Shown piece after piece: positions 7,562 to 15,364 of a stretch of 64,000 nt of DNA. This stretch comes from Candidatus Methylopumilus planktonicus. GTDB taxonomy: Bacteria > Pseudomonadota > Gammaproteobacteria > Burkholderiales > Methylophilaceae. The notes below the pieces were generated by a model, which ran no database searches, was not told the origin of the DNA, and saw nothing but the letters and a program-made list of their open reading frames with translations. The stretch's first letter is position 1; each line of letters starts with the position of its first letter. The translations under genes and the position numbers were made by a program. Where the stretch lies: positions 186,001 to 250,000 of the forward strand of contig NZ_CP040984.1 in assembly GCF_006364715.1 (NCBI RefSeq), written 5' to 3'.

Positions 7562-8095
7562 ATGTCACGTATAGCTAACGCACCCGTAACGATTCCTCCT
7601 AAAGTAGAGGTTTCAATTAATGATTTGAATATTTCAATTAGTGGACCGATGGGCAAATTAAATCAGTTCATTACACCTAACGTTAAATTAAATAATGACG
7701 GTCAAGTAATTACATTTGCAGCGGCTGACGAATCTCAGCAAGCAAATGCAATGGCTGGCACAATGCGTGCACTTGTTGCAAACATGATGAAAGGTGTTTC
7801 TGAAGGATTCGTAAGAAAACTAACTTTAATTGGTGTTGGATATAAAGCTCAGGCGCAAGGTGCAAATCTTAATCTCGATTTAGGTTTTTCACATCCCGTT
7901 AATTACAAAATGCCTGAAGGCATTAAAGTTGAAACACCAAGTCAAACTGAAATTATTTTAAAAGGTTCTGATAAGCAATTAATAGGTCAAGTTGCTGCTC
8001 AAATTAGAGCGTATCGACCACCAGAGCCATATAAAGGTAAAGGCGTTCGTTATTCAGATGAGAACGTAATTATCAAAGAAACTAAGAAAAAATAA
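7562..8095 (+). CDS. rplF: 50S ribosomal protein L6
   Basis: L6 binds near the sarcin-ricin loop. The correct start is ATG 7562, following AAGGAGAG directly after the rpsH stop, giving 177 residues beginning MSRIANAPVTIPP; a start at 7535 would lie inside rpsH. The two duplicated L6 domains are visible, with the C-terminal signature PEPYKGKGVRYSDE. Confidence 0.98.
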   Translation: MSRIANAPVTIPPKVEVSINDLNISISGPMGKLNQFITPNVKLNNDGQVITFAAADESQQANAMAGTMRALVANMMKGVSEGFVRKLTLIGVGYKAQAQGANLNLDLGFSHPVNYKMPEGIKVETPSQTEIILKGSDKQLIGQVAAQIRAYRPPEPYKGKGVRYSDENVIIKETKKK

Positions 8096-8105
8096 AGGTT
8101 GAGAT

Positions 8106-8459
8106 ATGTATAATACAAATCCCCGTTTACGTCGCGCCAAGAAGACACGAGCAAAAATCGCCGAGCTTCAAGTGACAAGACTCAGTGTTCACAGAACAAA
8201 CACAAACATTTACGCCCAAATCATAAGTGCTGGCGAAAATAAAGTTTTAGCAAGTGCCTCTTCACTTGAAGCAGATATTAAAAAAACTTTAAAAAATGGC
8301 GGCAATATTGAGGCAGCAGCTCAAATAGGCAAACGTATAGCTGAAAAAGCAAAAAAAATCGGAATTACAAATGTGGCATTTGATAGATCAGGTTATCGCT
8401 ATCATGGCAGAGTTAAAGCTTTAGCAGATGCTGCTAGAGAAAACGGCTTGTCTTTCTAA
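8106..8459 (+). CDS. rplR: 50S ribosomal protein L18
   Basis: L18 carries 5S rRNA into the central protuberance with L5. The 117-residue product has LRRAKKTRAKI at the N-terminus, the RLSVHRTNTNIYAQII core and the C-terminal FDRSGYRYHGRVKALADAARENGL signature. It starts with ATG 10 bases after rplF behind a GGTTGAGA site. Standard length and order. Confidence 0.98.
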   Translation: MYNTNPRLRRAKKTRAKIAELQVTRLSVHRTNTNIYAQIISAGENKVLASASSLEADIKKTLKNGGNIEAAAQIGKRIAEKAKKIGITNVAFDRSGYRYHGRVKALADAARENGLSF

Positions 8460-8485
8460 CCCCAATAATTTAAATAGGTCAAAAC

Positions 8486-8998
8486 ATGGCAAAAGATTTA
8501 GAAAATCAACAAACGCAAACAGACGGTTTAAGAGAAAAAATGATTGCTGTTAACCGGGTTACTAAAGTAGTTAAGGGCGGCCGAATCATGAGCTTCGCTG
8601 CGTTAACTGTTGTAGGTGATGGAGACGGTTCAGTTGGTATGGGAAAAGGAAAAGCAAGAGAAGTGCCTGTGGCCGTTCAAAAAGCAATGGACGAAGCTAG
8701 AAGAGGCATGCTCAAAGTAAAACTAAATAATGGCACCTTGCAACATGCAGTCATGGGAGAGCATGGCGCTGCAAAAGTATTCATTCAGCCCGCTTCAGAA
8801 GGTACTGGCATTATTGCTGGCGGCGCTATGAGAGCGATTTTCGAAGTAATGGGCATTACTAATGTTTTAGCAAAATGTATTGGATCAACGAATCCATATA
8901 ATGTTGTCAGAGCAACATTGAATGGACTTGAATCAATGAATACACCGGCTGAAATTGCTGCTAAACGCGGTAAATCAGTAGAAGAAATTAGAGGCTAA
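8486..8998 (+). CDS. rpsE: 30S ribosomal protein S5
   Basis: S5 contributes to decoding accuracy and mRNA helicase activity. It has 170 residues with a double-stranded RNA-binding N-terminal domain (VNRVTKVVKGGRIMSFAALTVVGDG) and the C-terminal domain with GTGIIAGGAMRAIFEVMGI. The N-terminus has a short charged extension (residues 1 to 13) before the conserved core. The 26-base gap to rplR is among the larger ones in this block. Confidence 0.98.
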   Translation: MAKDLENQQTQTDGLREKMIAVNRVTKVVKGGRIMSFAALTVVGDGDGSVGMGKGKAREVPVAVQKAMDEARRGMLKVKLNNGTLQHAVMGEHGAAKVFIQPASEGTGIIAGGAMRAIFEVMGITNVLAKCIGSTNPYNVVRATLNGLESMNTPAEIAAKRGKSVEEIRG

Positions 8999-9002
8999 TC
9001 AA

Positions 9003-9206
9003 ATGGCAAAAACAAAAAAAGAAATTACAGCTGGTTTAAAAGTTACATTAATTAAAAGTTTAATTGGTAGAACTGAACCTCATCGGGCAACGGTGAAAGG
9101 ATTAGGTCTTAGAAGAATACATCATACAGTTGAGTTGCAAGACACTCCTGCGATTCGAGGCATGATTAATGCAGTGAATTACTTACTTAAAGTCGAAAAG
9201 ATATAA
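9003..9206 (+). CDS. rpmD: 50S ribosomal protein L30
   Basis: L30 is a small non-essential 50S protein. The 67-residue product is slightly longer at the N-terminus than E. coli L30 (59) and contains the IGRTEPHRATVKGLGLRRI core and the closing INAVNYLLKVEKI. It starts 4 bases after the rpsE stop. Retention of L30 in a streamlined genome is unremarkable. Confidence 0.96.
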   Translation: MAKTKKEITAGLKVTLIKSLIGRTEPHRATVKGLGLRRIHHTVELQDTPAIRGMINAVNYLLKVEKI

Positions 9207-9215
9207 AGAGAAATT

Positions 9216-9653
9216 ATGAAACTAAATACATTAAAACCAGCAGTTGGTTCTAAAAAAGTAGCAAGACGTGTTGGCCGAGGTATTGGTTCCGGTCTTGGAA
9301 AAACAGCTGGACGTGGCCATAAGGGACAAAAATCCAGAGCTGGTGGATTCCATAAAGTCGGTTTTGAAGGCGGTCAAATGCCGATTCAAAGACGTCTTCC
9401 AAAACGTGGATTTAAATCATTAACGCATAAATTAACTGCACGCGTTAGAACAAATGAACTCAATTTAGTTGAGTCAGACAATATTGATTTGCTCGTATTA
9501 AAAGCGGCAAAATTAATTTCTGATAATGCAAAGACAGCAAAAGTATATTTGTCTGGCGAAGTGAAAAGAAAATTAACAATCCAAGGTTTATTGCTAACTA
9601 AGGGCGCTCGAGCTGCGATTGAAGCGGCTGGCGGAAAAGTAGTAGAAGTTTGA
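9216..9653 (+). CDS. rplO: 50S ribosomal protein L15
   Basis: L15 is a late-assembly 50S protein with a long glycine-rich N-terminal extension. The 145-residue product shows this extension (RRVGRGIGSGLGKTAGRGHKG) followed by GGFHKVGFEGGQMP and the globular domain ending AAIEAAGGKVVEV. It lies 9 bases after rpmD behind an AAAGAGA site and immediately before secY. Confidence 0.98.
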   Translation: MKLNTLKPAVGSKKVARRVGRGIGSGLGKTAGRGHKGQKSRAGGFHKVGFEGGQMPIQRRLPKRGFKSLTHKLTARVRTNELNLVESDNIDLLVLKAAKLISDNAKTAKVYLSGEVKRKLTIQGLLLTKGARAAIEAAGGKVVEV

Positions 9654-9663
9654 GAATTTAATT

Positions 9664-10986
9664 TTGGCTCAAGATAATTTATTAGGTGCTTTAGGTAAGA
9701 CAAGCGAATTAAAAAATCGCATATTGTTTGTTTTAGGTGCCATTATTGTTTATAGACTTGGCGCTCATATTCCAGTACCTGGGATTGATCCGCTTGAGCT
9801 TAAAAAATTATTTGATTCACAAAGCGGTGGCATCTTGGGAATGTTTAATATGTTCTCTGGAGGTGCACTAAGTAGATTCACCTTATTTGCATTAGGGATC
9901 ATGCCTTACATTTCTGCATCGATCATTATGCAATTATTAACTGTAGTCTCGCCTCAGCTTGAACAGTTAAAAAAAGAAGGCGAAGCAGGTAGAAGATCAA
10001 TAACAAAATATACGAGATACGGCACAGTGATGTTAGCCGCATTTCAGGCGCTTGGAATCTCTATTGCGCTGGAGTCTCAACCAGGGTTAGTACTTGATCC
10101 AGGATTAGCTTTTAGACTCACATCAGTTGTAACTTTAGTCAGTGGAACAATGTTCCTTATGTGGTTAGGCGAGCAAATCACTGAAAGAGGTATTGGTAAC
10201 GGTATCTCAATTATTATTTTCACAGGTATTGTGGCTGGATTGCCAAGTGCATTGGGAAGCACACTTGAGCTAGCTAGAACGGGTGCATTTTCAATACCAT
10301 TAGTTTTCTTCTTGTTTGCGGCAACTATTTTAGTAACAGCGCTGGTGGTTTTTGTTGAAAGAGGCCAGAGAAAAATCACTGTTAACTATGCGAAAAGACA
10401 AGTTGGCAACAAGTTATATGGGGGCCAAACCTCTCATTTGCCTTTAAAACTAAATATGGCGGGTGTCATCCCACCTATTTTTGCATCAAGCATTATTTTA
10501 TTTCCAGCGACTTTAGCTGGTTGGTTTGGATCTAGTGAAAAAATGTTGTGGCTTAAGGATGTTGGAGCTGCGATTTCACCAGGACAGCCTATTTATATTT
10601 TTCTATTCGCAGTAGCGATAGTGTTTTTCTGCTTTTTTTACACCGCTTTGGTTTTTAATCCAAAGGAGACAGCAGATAATTTGAAAAAAGGCGGTGCGTT
10701 TGTTCCTGGTATTAGACCGGGAGAGCAAACAGCAAAATATATCGACCAAATTATGGGTAGATTAACTTTAGTAGGTGCTGTGTATATAACGCTTGTATGT
10801 TTATTGCCGGAGTTTCTAATACTTAAGTTTAATGTTCCTTTTTATTTTGGAGGTACATCGTTATTAATTATTGTAGTAGTGACGATGGATTTTATGACCC
10901 AGGTTCAATCTCATCTGATGTCATATCAGTATGAGGGATTGCTTAAGAAAGCTAACTTTAAAGGCGGCGCTAATGCGCTTAGATAG
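9664..10986 (+). CDS. secY: Preprotein translocase subunit SecY
   Basis: SecY is the channel of the Sec translocon in the inner membrane. The 440-residue product shows ten hydrophobic membrane segments, the plug region after TM1, and the signature GGALSRFTLFALGIMPYISASIIMQ near residues 65 to 90; cytoplasmic loop 5 carries NPKETADNLKKGG. The start is TTG 9664 with only a weak upstream site (TGAGAA), giving MAQDNLLGALGKTSELK, which fits the family. It ends the spc-like group and is followed 10 bases later by infA. Confidence 0.98.
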   Translation: MAQDNLLGALGKTSELKNRILFVLGAIIVYRLGAHIPVPGIDPLELKKLFDSQSGGILGMFNMFSGGALSRFTLFALGIMPYISASIIMQLLTVVSPQLEQLKKEGEAGRRSITKYTRYGTVMLAAFQALGISIALESQPGLVLDPGLAFRLTSVVTLVSGTMFLMWLGEQITERGIGNGISIIIFTGIVAGLPSALGSTLELARTGAFSIPLVFFLFAATILVTALVVFVERGQRKITVNYAKRQVGNKLYGGQTSHLPLKLNMAGVIPPIFASSIILFPATLAGWFGSSEKMLWLKDVGAAISPGQPIYIFLFAVAIVFFCFFYTALVFNPKETADNLKKGGAFVPGIRPGEQTAKYIDQIMGRLTLVGAVYITLVCLLPEFLILKFNVPFYFGGTSLLIIVVVTMDFMTQVQSHLMSYQYEGLLKKANFKGGANALR

Positions 10987-10996
10987 CCTTTAATCA

Positions 10997-11215
10997 ATGG
11001 CAAAAGAAGATACGATTGAGATGCAGGGGGAGATTATAGAAAATCTTCCAAATGCAACTTTTAGAGTTAAGTTGGAAAATGACCATGTTGTATTGGGTTA
11101 TATTTCAGGAAAAATGCGTATGAATTATATTCGTATTCTTCCAGGAGATAAGGTGACGGTAGAAATGACACCTTATGATTTAACCAGGGCAAGAATTACG
11201 TTCAGGGTTAAATAA
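10997..11215 (+). CDS. infA: Translation initiation factor IF-1
   Basis: IF-1 occupies the ribosomal A site during initiation. It has 72 residues, a single S1-type OB fold, beginning MAKEDTIEMQGEI and containing GKMRMNYIRILPGDKVTVEMTPYDL, which is near identical across bacteria. Its place between secY and rpmJ is typical for betaproteobacteria. It has little visible ribosome-binding sequence. Confidence 0.97.
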   Translation: MAKEDTIEMQGEIIENLPNATFRVKLENDHVVLGYISGKMRMNYIRILPGDKVTVEMTPYDLTRARITFRVK

Positions 11216-11248
11216 GTAATATTTAATTAAAATTTAAGAGGTATAAAA

Positions 11249-11362
11249 ATGAGAGTTCGCGCATCCGTAAAAACATTATGCCGAAACTGTAAAGTTGTTA
11301 GAAGAAGAGGTGTTGTGAGAGTAATTTGCTCAGATCCTCGACATAAGCAACGACAAGGATAA
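11249..11362 (+). CDS. rpmJ: 50S ribosomal protein L36
   Basis: L36 is a 37-residue zinc-ribbon protein of the 50S subunit. The product starts MRVRASVKTLCRNCK and shows the metal ligands C11, C14, C27 and H32, so this is the zinc-binding form. An AAGAGG site stands about 8 bases before the ATG. It falls between infA and rpsM in the usual order. Confidence 0.97.
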   Translation: MRVRASVKTLCRNCKVVRRRGVVRVICSDPRHKQRQG

Positions 11363-11367
11363 GGGTG

Positions 11368-11396
11368 GGTTGTTAATTGTTAAAAATTCAACAACC
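11368..11396 (+). promoter_or_regulatory. Inverted repeat between rpmJ and rpsM
   Basis: GGTTGTTAATT (11368..11378) pairs with AATTCAACAACC (11385..11396), an 11-bp stem with one bulged C and a 6-base loop. No T-run follows, and the candidate rpsM promoter overlaps it. It could trim or attenuate transcripts coming from secY-infA-rpmJ; this is inference. Confidence 0.35.
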
Positions 11397-11405
11397 TGTT
11401 AAAAT
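11377..11405 (+). promoter_or_regulatory. Candidate sigma70 promoter before rpsM
   Basis: TTGTTA (11377..11382), a 17-base spacer and TAAAAT (11400..11405). It would drive rpsM, rpsK, rpsD, rpoA and rplQ, the alpha-type unit, with a leader of about 37 bases. Good spacing but imperfect boxes. Confidence 0.5.
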
Positions 11406-11448
11406 ATAAGGCTTTTTATTTAATTTGCCATTTTTTTTGGAGTAAGTT

Positions 11449-11811
11449 ATGGCTCGTATTGCTGGGGTGAATGTACCCGATCATCAACATGCAGAAATTG
11501 CTTTAACAGCAATTTATGGCGTTGGAAGAAACACCGCAAAAAAGATCTGTATTGCGGCAGGAATCATTGCGACTGCTAAATTAAAAGATTTGAACGATGC
11601 TGACGTGGAAAAGCTTCGTGATCAAGTTGCGAAAATTAAGGTTGAAGGTGACTTACGAAGAGAAGTCACAATGAACATTAAACGATTGATGGATCTTAGC
11701 TGTTACCGAGGCGTAAGACACAGAAGAGGTCTTCCAGTAAGAGGCCAAAGAACTAAAACGAATGCAAGAACAAGAAAAGGCCCTGTTAAAGCAATTAAAC
11801 AGGCTAAATAA
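11449..11811 (+). CDS. rpsM: 30S ribosomal protein S13
   Basis: S13 is a head protein that bridges to L5 and touches the P-site tRNA through its C-terminal tail. The 120-residue product begins MARIAGVNVPDHQH, has the helix-two-turn-helix segment AIYGVGRNTAKKIC and ends in the basic tail GLPVRGQRTKTNARTRKG. A TTTGGAG site precedes the ATG. It is the first gene of the alpha-type group. Confidence 0.98.
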   Translation: MARIAGVNVPDHQHAEIALTAIYGVGRNTAKKICIAAGIIATAKLKDLNDADVEKLRDQVAKIKVEGDLRREVTMNIKRLMDLSCYRGVRHRRGLPVRGQRTKTNARTRKGPVKAIKQAK

Positions 11812-11831
11812 AAAAGGTTTAAGGATTATTT

Positions 11832-12224
11832 ATGGCAACAAAAGCTAATGTTCGTGTAAAAAAGAAAGTTAAGAAAAATGTGGCAGAAGGTATTGCTCAC
11901 ATTCACGCATCTTTCAATAACACAATCATCACAATTACAGACAGACAAGGTAATGCATTATCTTGGGCAACATCTGGCGGTGCTGGATTTAAAGGCTCAA
12001 GAAAAAGTACACCTTTTGCAGCGCAGGTTGCAGCTGAGGCAGCAGGTAAAGCGGCTCAAGAGTGCGGTGTAAAAAATCTTGAAGTAAAGATTAAAGGACC
12101 AGGTCCTGGAAGAGAATCTGCAGTGCGTGCACTTAATGCCGCAGGATTTAAAATCACGAGCATTCAAGATGTGACACCAGTGCCACACAATGGTTGCCGT
12201 CCACCTAAGAAAAGAAGAATTTAA
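11832..12224 (+). CDS. rpsK: 30S ribosomal protein S11
   Basis: S11 forms part of the platform and lines the mRNA exit. The 130-residue product has the invariant AHIHASFNNTIITITD and ALSWATSGGAGFKGSRKSTP segments and ends HNGCRPPKKRRI. It follows rpsM after 20 bases with an AAGGA site. A 6-bp hairpin follows it, in the spacer before rpsD. Confidence 0.98.
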   Translation: MATKANVRVKKKVKKNVAEGIAHIHASFNNTIITITDRQGNALSWATSGGAGFKGSRKSTPFAAQVAAEAAGKAAQECGVKNLEVKIKGPGPGRESAVRALNAAGFKITSIQDVTPVPHNGCRPPKKRRI

Positions 12225-12229
12225 TAAGT

Positions 12230-12247
12230 TGAGCATTGAATTGCTCA
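12230..12247 (+). promoter_or_regulatory. Hairpin in the rpsK-rpsD spacer
   Basis: A perfect TGAGCA / TGCTCA inverted repeat (6 bp, 6-base loop TTGAAT) lies just after the rpsK stop and before the rpsD ribosome binding site (AGGAGA, 12255..12260). No T-run follows. It may be a processing or translational control site for S4; function unknown. Confidence 0.3.
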
Positions 12248-12266
12248 TTGAAACAGGAGAGTTATT

Positions 12267-12896
12267 TTGGCAAGAAATCTAGATCCTAAATGTCGTCAAT
12301 GTAGAAGAGAAGGCGAAAAACTTTTTCTCAAAGGCGAGAAATGTTTTACTGACAAATGCGCTATTGAAAAGCGTAATTTTCCTCCTGGCCAACACGGACA
12401 AAGAAGATCGAGCCGCTTATCAGATTACGGCGTTCAATTAAGAGAAAAACAAAAGCTCAGAAGAATCTACGGAATCTTAGAAGCACAGTTTAGAAGTTAT
12501 TACGCTGAAGCGGATAGAAAAAAAGGCATTACCGGTGAAAATCTTCTACAGCTTTTAGAGTGTAGATTAGATAACGTTGCTTATAGAATGGGTATCGGCG
12601 CTTCACGAACAGAAGCAAGACAAATTGTAAGACACAACAGTCTTCTAGTAAATGGCCGAAGAGTGAACATCCCTTCATATCAAGTTAAGCCGGGTGATGT
12701 TCTCTCAGTCGCAGAAGCATCTAAGCAACAATTAAGAATTAAAGGTTCAATTGAAGCTGCAGAGCAAAGAGGTTTTCCTGAGTGGATTGAAGTTGACGTA
12801 AAAGGTCTTAAGGGCACGTTTAAAAACAAACCGCTACGCGATGATTTACCAGCAACAATTAATGAATCGCTCGTTGTTGAGCTTTATTCGAAATAA
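12267..12896 (+). CDS. rpsD: 30S ribosomal protein S4 (zinc-binding form)
   Basis: S4 nucleates 30S assembly and, in E. coli, represses the alpha operon. The 209-residue product keeps the four N-terminal cysteines C9, C12, C26 and C31 of the zinc form, then the S4 RNA-binding domain (LDNVAYRMGIGASRTEARQ). Translation begins at TTG 12267, seven bases after AGGAGA; TTG is also the start of secY. A 6-bp hairpin lies upstream. Standard position before rpoA. Confidence 0.98.
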   Translation: MARNLDPKCRQCRREGEKLFLKGEKCFTDKCAIEKRNFPPGQHGQRRSSRLSDYGVQLREKQKLRRIYGILEAQFRSYYAEADRKKGITGENLLQLLECRLDNVAYRMGIGASRTEARQIVRHNSLLVNGRRVNIPSYQVKPGDVLSVAEASKQQLRIKGSIEAAEQRGFPEWIEVDVKGLKGTFKNKPLRDDLPATINESLVVELYSK

Positions 12897-12926
12897 TTAA
12901 ATAAGAATTATTGATAAGGATACATA

Positions 12927-13913
12927 ATGCAAAATAGTCCTACAGAATATTTAAAACCAAGAATCGTAAATGTTGAAGTTATAAACCCGGTAAGAGCTCG
13001 CGTAACTCTAGAGCCTATGGAAAGAGGTTTTGGCTTTACTTTAGGTAATGCATTAAGACGCGTTTTATTGTCTTCAATTCCTGGCTTCGCAATTACCGAA
13101 GTAAAGATTGATGGCGTAGTTCATGAGTATTCAACTTTAGATGGCGTGCAAGAAGACGTGGTTGATATTCTTTTGAATTTAAAAGGTGTTGCATTAAAGC
13201 TTCATAATAAATCTGAGACAACTCTCACATTAAACAAAACTACCGAAGGTCCAGTGACAGCTGCTGATTTTGAAACAAATCACGATGCTGAAATTATTAA
13301 TCCAAATCATTTAATTGCACACCTTACAAAAGGCGGAAAATTAAATTTAGAAGTTAAAGTTGAAATGGGTAGAGGTTATCAACCAGTTCCAGCAAGAAGA
13401 AAATCAAATCAGGAAGATAAAACTCTAGGTTTTATTATGGTAGATGCTTCTTTTAGCCCGATCAACAAAGTAAGTTATTTTGTTGAGAGTGCTCGCGTAG
13501 AACAAAGAACAGACTTAGACAAATTAATCATGGATGTTGAAACGAACGGCGTTATTGATGCTGAACAAGCAATTAGAGACGCTGCTAGAATTTTAATGGG
13601 ACAACTTTCTGTATTTGCAAACTTGGAAAGTGCTTTAACTGAAGTTGAAGTGAAGCAAGCACCTCAAGTCGATCCAGTCTTATTAAGACCTGTTGATGAT
13701 TTAGAGCTCACTGTTAGATCAGCAAACTGTTTAAAAGCAGAAAATATTTATTACATTGGCGATTTAATTCAACGAGGTGAAAATGAGCTTTTAAAGGCTC
13801 CAAATCTTGGAAGAAAATCACTTAATGAGATTAAAGATGTTCTCGCTTCTAAAGGCTTAACTTTAGGTATGAAATTAGAGAACTGGCCTCCAGCAGGTTT
13901 AGAAAAAGCGTAA
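12927..13913 (+). CDS. rpoA: RNA polymerase alpha subunit
   Basis: Alpha dimerises to seed RNA polymerase assembly and contacts activators and UP elements. The 328-residue product has the N-terminal dimerisation domain with GFGFTLGNALRRVLLSSIPG near residue 33 and the C-terminal helix-hairpin-helix domain with LTVRSANCLKAENI and GRKSLNEIKDVL. Length is the same as in most betaproteobacteria. An AAGGA site precedes the ATG. Confidence 0.98.
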   Translation: MQNSPTEYLKPRIVNVEVINPVRARVTLEPMERGFGFTLGNALRRVLLSSIPGFAITEVKIDGVVHEYSTLDGVQEDVVDILLNLKGVALKLHNKSETTLTLNKTTEGPVTAADFETNHDAEIINPNHLIAHLTKGGKLNLEVKVEMGRGYQPVPARRKSNQEDKTLGFIMVDASFSPINKVSYFVESARVEQRTDLDKLIMDVETNGVIDAEQAIRDAARILMGQLSVFANLESALTEVEVKQAPQVDPVLLRPVDDLELTVRSANCLKAENIYYIGDLIQRGENELLKAPNLGRKSLNEIKDVLASKGLTLGMKLENWPPAGLEKA

Positions 13914-13945
13914 TCATTAAATAAGAAAAATTTGAGGGTAAGAGT

Positions 13946-14353
13946 ATGCGTCACGCAAATGGTCATAGAAAACTAAATAGAACGAGCAGTCATCGACAAG
14001 CAATGTTGAGAAATATGGCTACCTCTTTATTAAAAAATGAGATTATTAAAACTACATTACCAAAAGCTAAAGAGCTTAGAAAAGTAGCCGAACCTCTTAT
14101 TACATTAGCAAAAAATGCAACTTTATCTAATAGACGTTTAGCCTTTAGCCGTTTAAGAGATAGAGACATTGTGACTAAGTTATTTGCTGAGTTAGGTCCG
14201 CGATATAACACAAGAAAAGGTGGCTATTTAAGAATATTGAAGTGCGGCTTCCGAGATGGAGATAATGCGCCTATGGCCTTTGTTGAGCTTGTAGATAGAC
14301 CTATTGTTGAAGTTGCAGCACCTGCCCCTAAAGAAGAGGTAGTAGCAGAATAA
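13946..14353 (+). CDS. rplQ: 50S ribosomal protein L17
   Basis: L17 lies at the back of the 50S subunit near the tunnel exit. The 135-residue product begins MRHANGHRKLNRTSSHRQAM and contains the family segments TTLPKAKELRKVAEPLITLA and GGYLRILKCGFRDGDNAPMA, then a short acidic tail ending VVAE. It is the last gene of the ribosomal block; an intrinsic terminator lies 25 bases after its stop. Confidence 0.98.
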   Translation: MRHANGHRKLNRTSSHRQAMLRNMATSLLKNEIIKTTLPKAKELRKVAEPLITLAKNATLSNRRLAFSRLRDRDIVTKLFAELGPRYNTRKGGYLRILKCGFRDGDNAPMAFVELVDRPIVEVAAPAPKEEVVAE

Positions 14354-14369
14354 AGTACGATCAGATAAA

Positions 14370-14402
14370 TAAAAAAAAGCCAGCTACTGCTGGCTTTTTT
14401 TA
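14370..14402. terminator. Bidirectional terminator between rplQ and rpmG
   Basis: GCCAGC (14379..14384), loop TACT, GCTGGC (14389..14394), flanked by an A-run on the left and a T-run on the right. It can end the alpha-type operon on + and the coaBC-dut-rpmB-rpmG transcript on minus. Confidence 0.9.
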
Positions 14403-14424
14403 TTGTCTTTGTTAAAGCTTAAAA

Positions 14425-14580
14425 TTATTTAATTTTTGCTTCTTTATAAACTACATGCTTTCTAACGACAGGATCAAATTTTTTGATTTCCATCTTGTCA
14501 GGCATGGTTCGTTTGTTTTTTGTTGTGGTATAGAAATGTCCAGTACCAGCACTAGACTCTAATTTGATTTTTTCACGCAT
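14425..14580 (-). CDS. rpmG: 50S ribosomal protein L33 (zinc-independent form)
   Basis: L33 is a small 50S E-site protein. The 51-residue product starts MREKIKLESSAGTGHFYTT and ends KHVVYKEAKIK. It contains no cysteine, so it is the form that does not bind zinc. The upstream AAGGAAT gives a ribosome binding site 5 to 11 bases before the ATG. It sits 9 bases downstream of rpmB on the same strand, the classical rpmBG pair. Confidence 0.96.
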   Translation of the reverse strand: MREKIKLESSAGTGHFYTTTKNKRTMPDKMEIKKFDPVVRKHVVYKEAKIK

Positions 14581-14589
14581 ATATATTCC

Positions 14590-14826
14590 TTAAATTTTCT
14601 GGCCAGCTGCACGCATTTTTTTAACAATAACATCAATGCCTAGCTTATCGATTGTTCTAAGCGCTGCATTAGTAATTCTCATTGAAACCCAACGATTCTC
14701 AGTTTCAACCCAAAATTTACGGTTTTGTAAATTAGGTAAAAAGCGTCTTTTGGTCTTGTTATTGGCGTGAGATACGTTGTTTCCAGACATTGGTTTTTTG
14801 CCGGTTAATTGACATACGCGAGCCAT
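14590..14826 (-). CDS. rpmB: 50S ribosomal protein L28
   Basis: L28 is a 50S protein near the E site. The 78-residue product begins MARVCQLTGKKPMSGNNVSHANNKTKRRFLPNLQ (family signature, continuous in the protein) and ends with RITNAALRTIDKLG and a short basic tail. Length equals E. coli L28. An AAAGGA site precedes the start. It is followed directly by rpmG; dut lies 84 bases upstream. Confidence 0.96.
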   Translation of the reverse strand: MARVCQLTGKKPMSGNNVSHANNKTKRRFLPNLQNRKFWVETENRWVSMRITNAALRTIDKLGIDVIVKKMRAAGQKI

Positions 14827-14910
14827 AATTTAAATCCTTTATTTGTTACAATAATTTCGAAAAAGAGTGCTATTAAACCACATAACCCACTGTCTTTTCA
14901 AGTGAATTCG

Positions 14911-15363
14911 TTAGTTTTTACCTGTACTTCCAAAGCCACCTTCACCTCGCTCTGTCTCAGGAAATTCTGCTACAAGGTTAAATTTAGCCTGGATAACCGG
15001 TACGATGACCAGTTGCGCGATTCGCTCCATAGGATTAAGCAGGAAAGCGTTCTCGCAACGATTCCAGCAAGAAACTAACAATTGACCTTGGTAATCTGAA
15101 TCTATCAGACCTACCAAATTACCTAAAACAATGCCATGTTTATGCCCTAAGCCCGATCTAGGAAGAATGAGGGCTGCATAAGCAGGGTCCTTAATAAATA
15201 TAGAAATACCAGTGGGTATAAGAAAAGTTTCGCCGGGATTAATCGTTTGTACGTGCTCAGTACATGCTCTTAAATCGAGACCTGCTGAACCTGGTGATGC
15301 ATAATTAGGCAGCATTTCCTCGATACGTTTATCCAAAATTTTAAAGTCAATTATTAGGCTCAT
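14911..15363 (-). CDS. dut: Deoxyuridine 5'-triphosphate nucleotidohydrolase (dUTPase)
   Basis: Converts dUTP to dUMP and pyrophosphate, which keeps uracil out of DNA and feeds thymidylate synthesis. The 150-residue trimeric-type enzyme shows all five motifs: PGSAGLDLRA (24..33), PRSGLG (68..73), GLIDSDYQG (85..93, with the catalytic Asp), the RIAQLVI segment, and the glycine-rich RGEGGFGSTG C-terminal arm. It starts one base after the coaBC stop, so the two are in one operon, as in many proteobacteria. Confidence 0.97.
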   Translation of the reverse strand: MSLIIDFKILDKRIEEMLPNYASPGSAGLDLRACTEHVQTINPGETFLIPTGISIFIKDPAYAALILPRSGLGHKHGIVLGNLVGLIDSDYQGQLLVSCWNRCENAFLLNPMERIAQLVIVPVIQAKFNLVAEFPETERGEGGFGSTGKN

Positions 15364-15364
15364 G

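Noticed and set aside
14827..14910. Possible remnant of radC near rpmB
   Set aside because: The 84-base gap shows no RadC-like coding sequence; it holds only AT-rich spacer.
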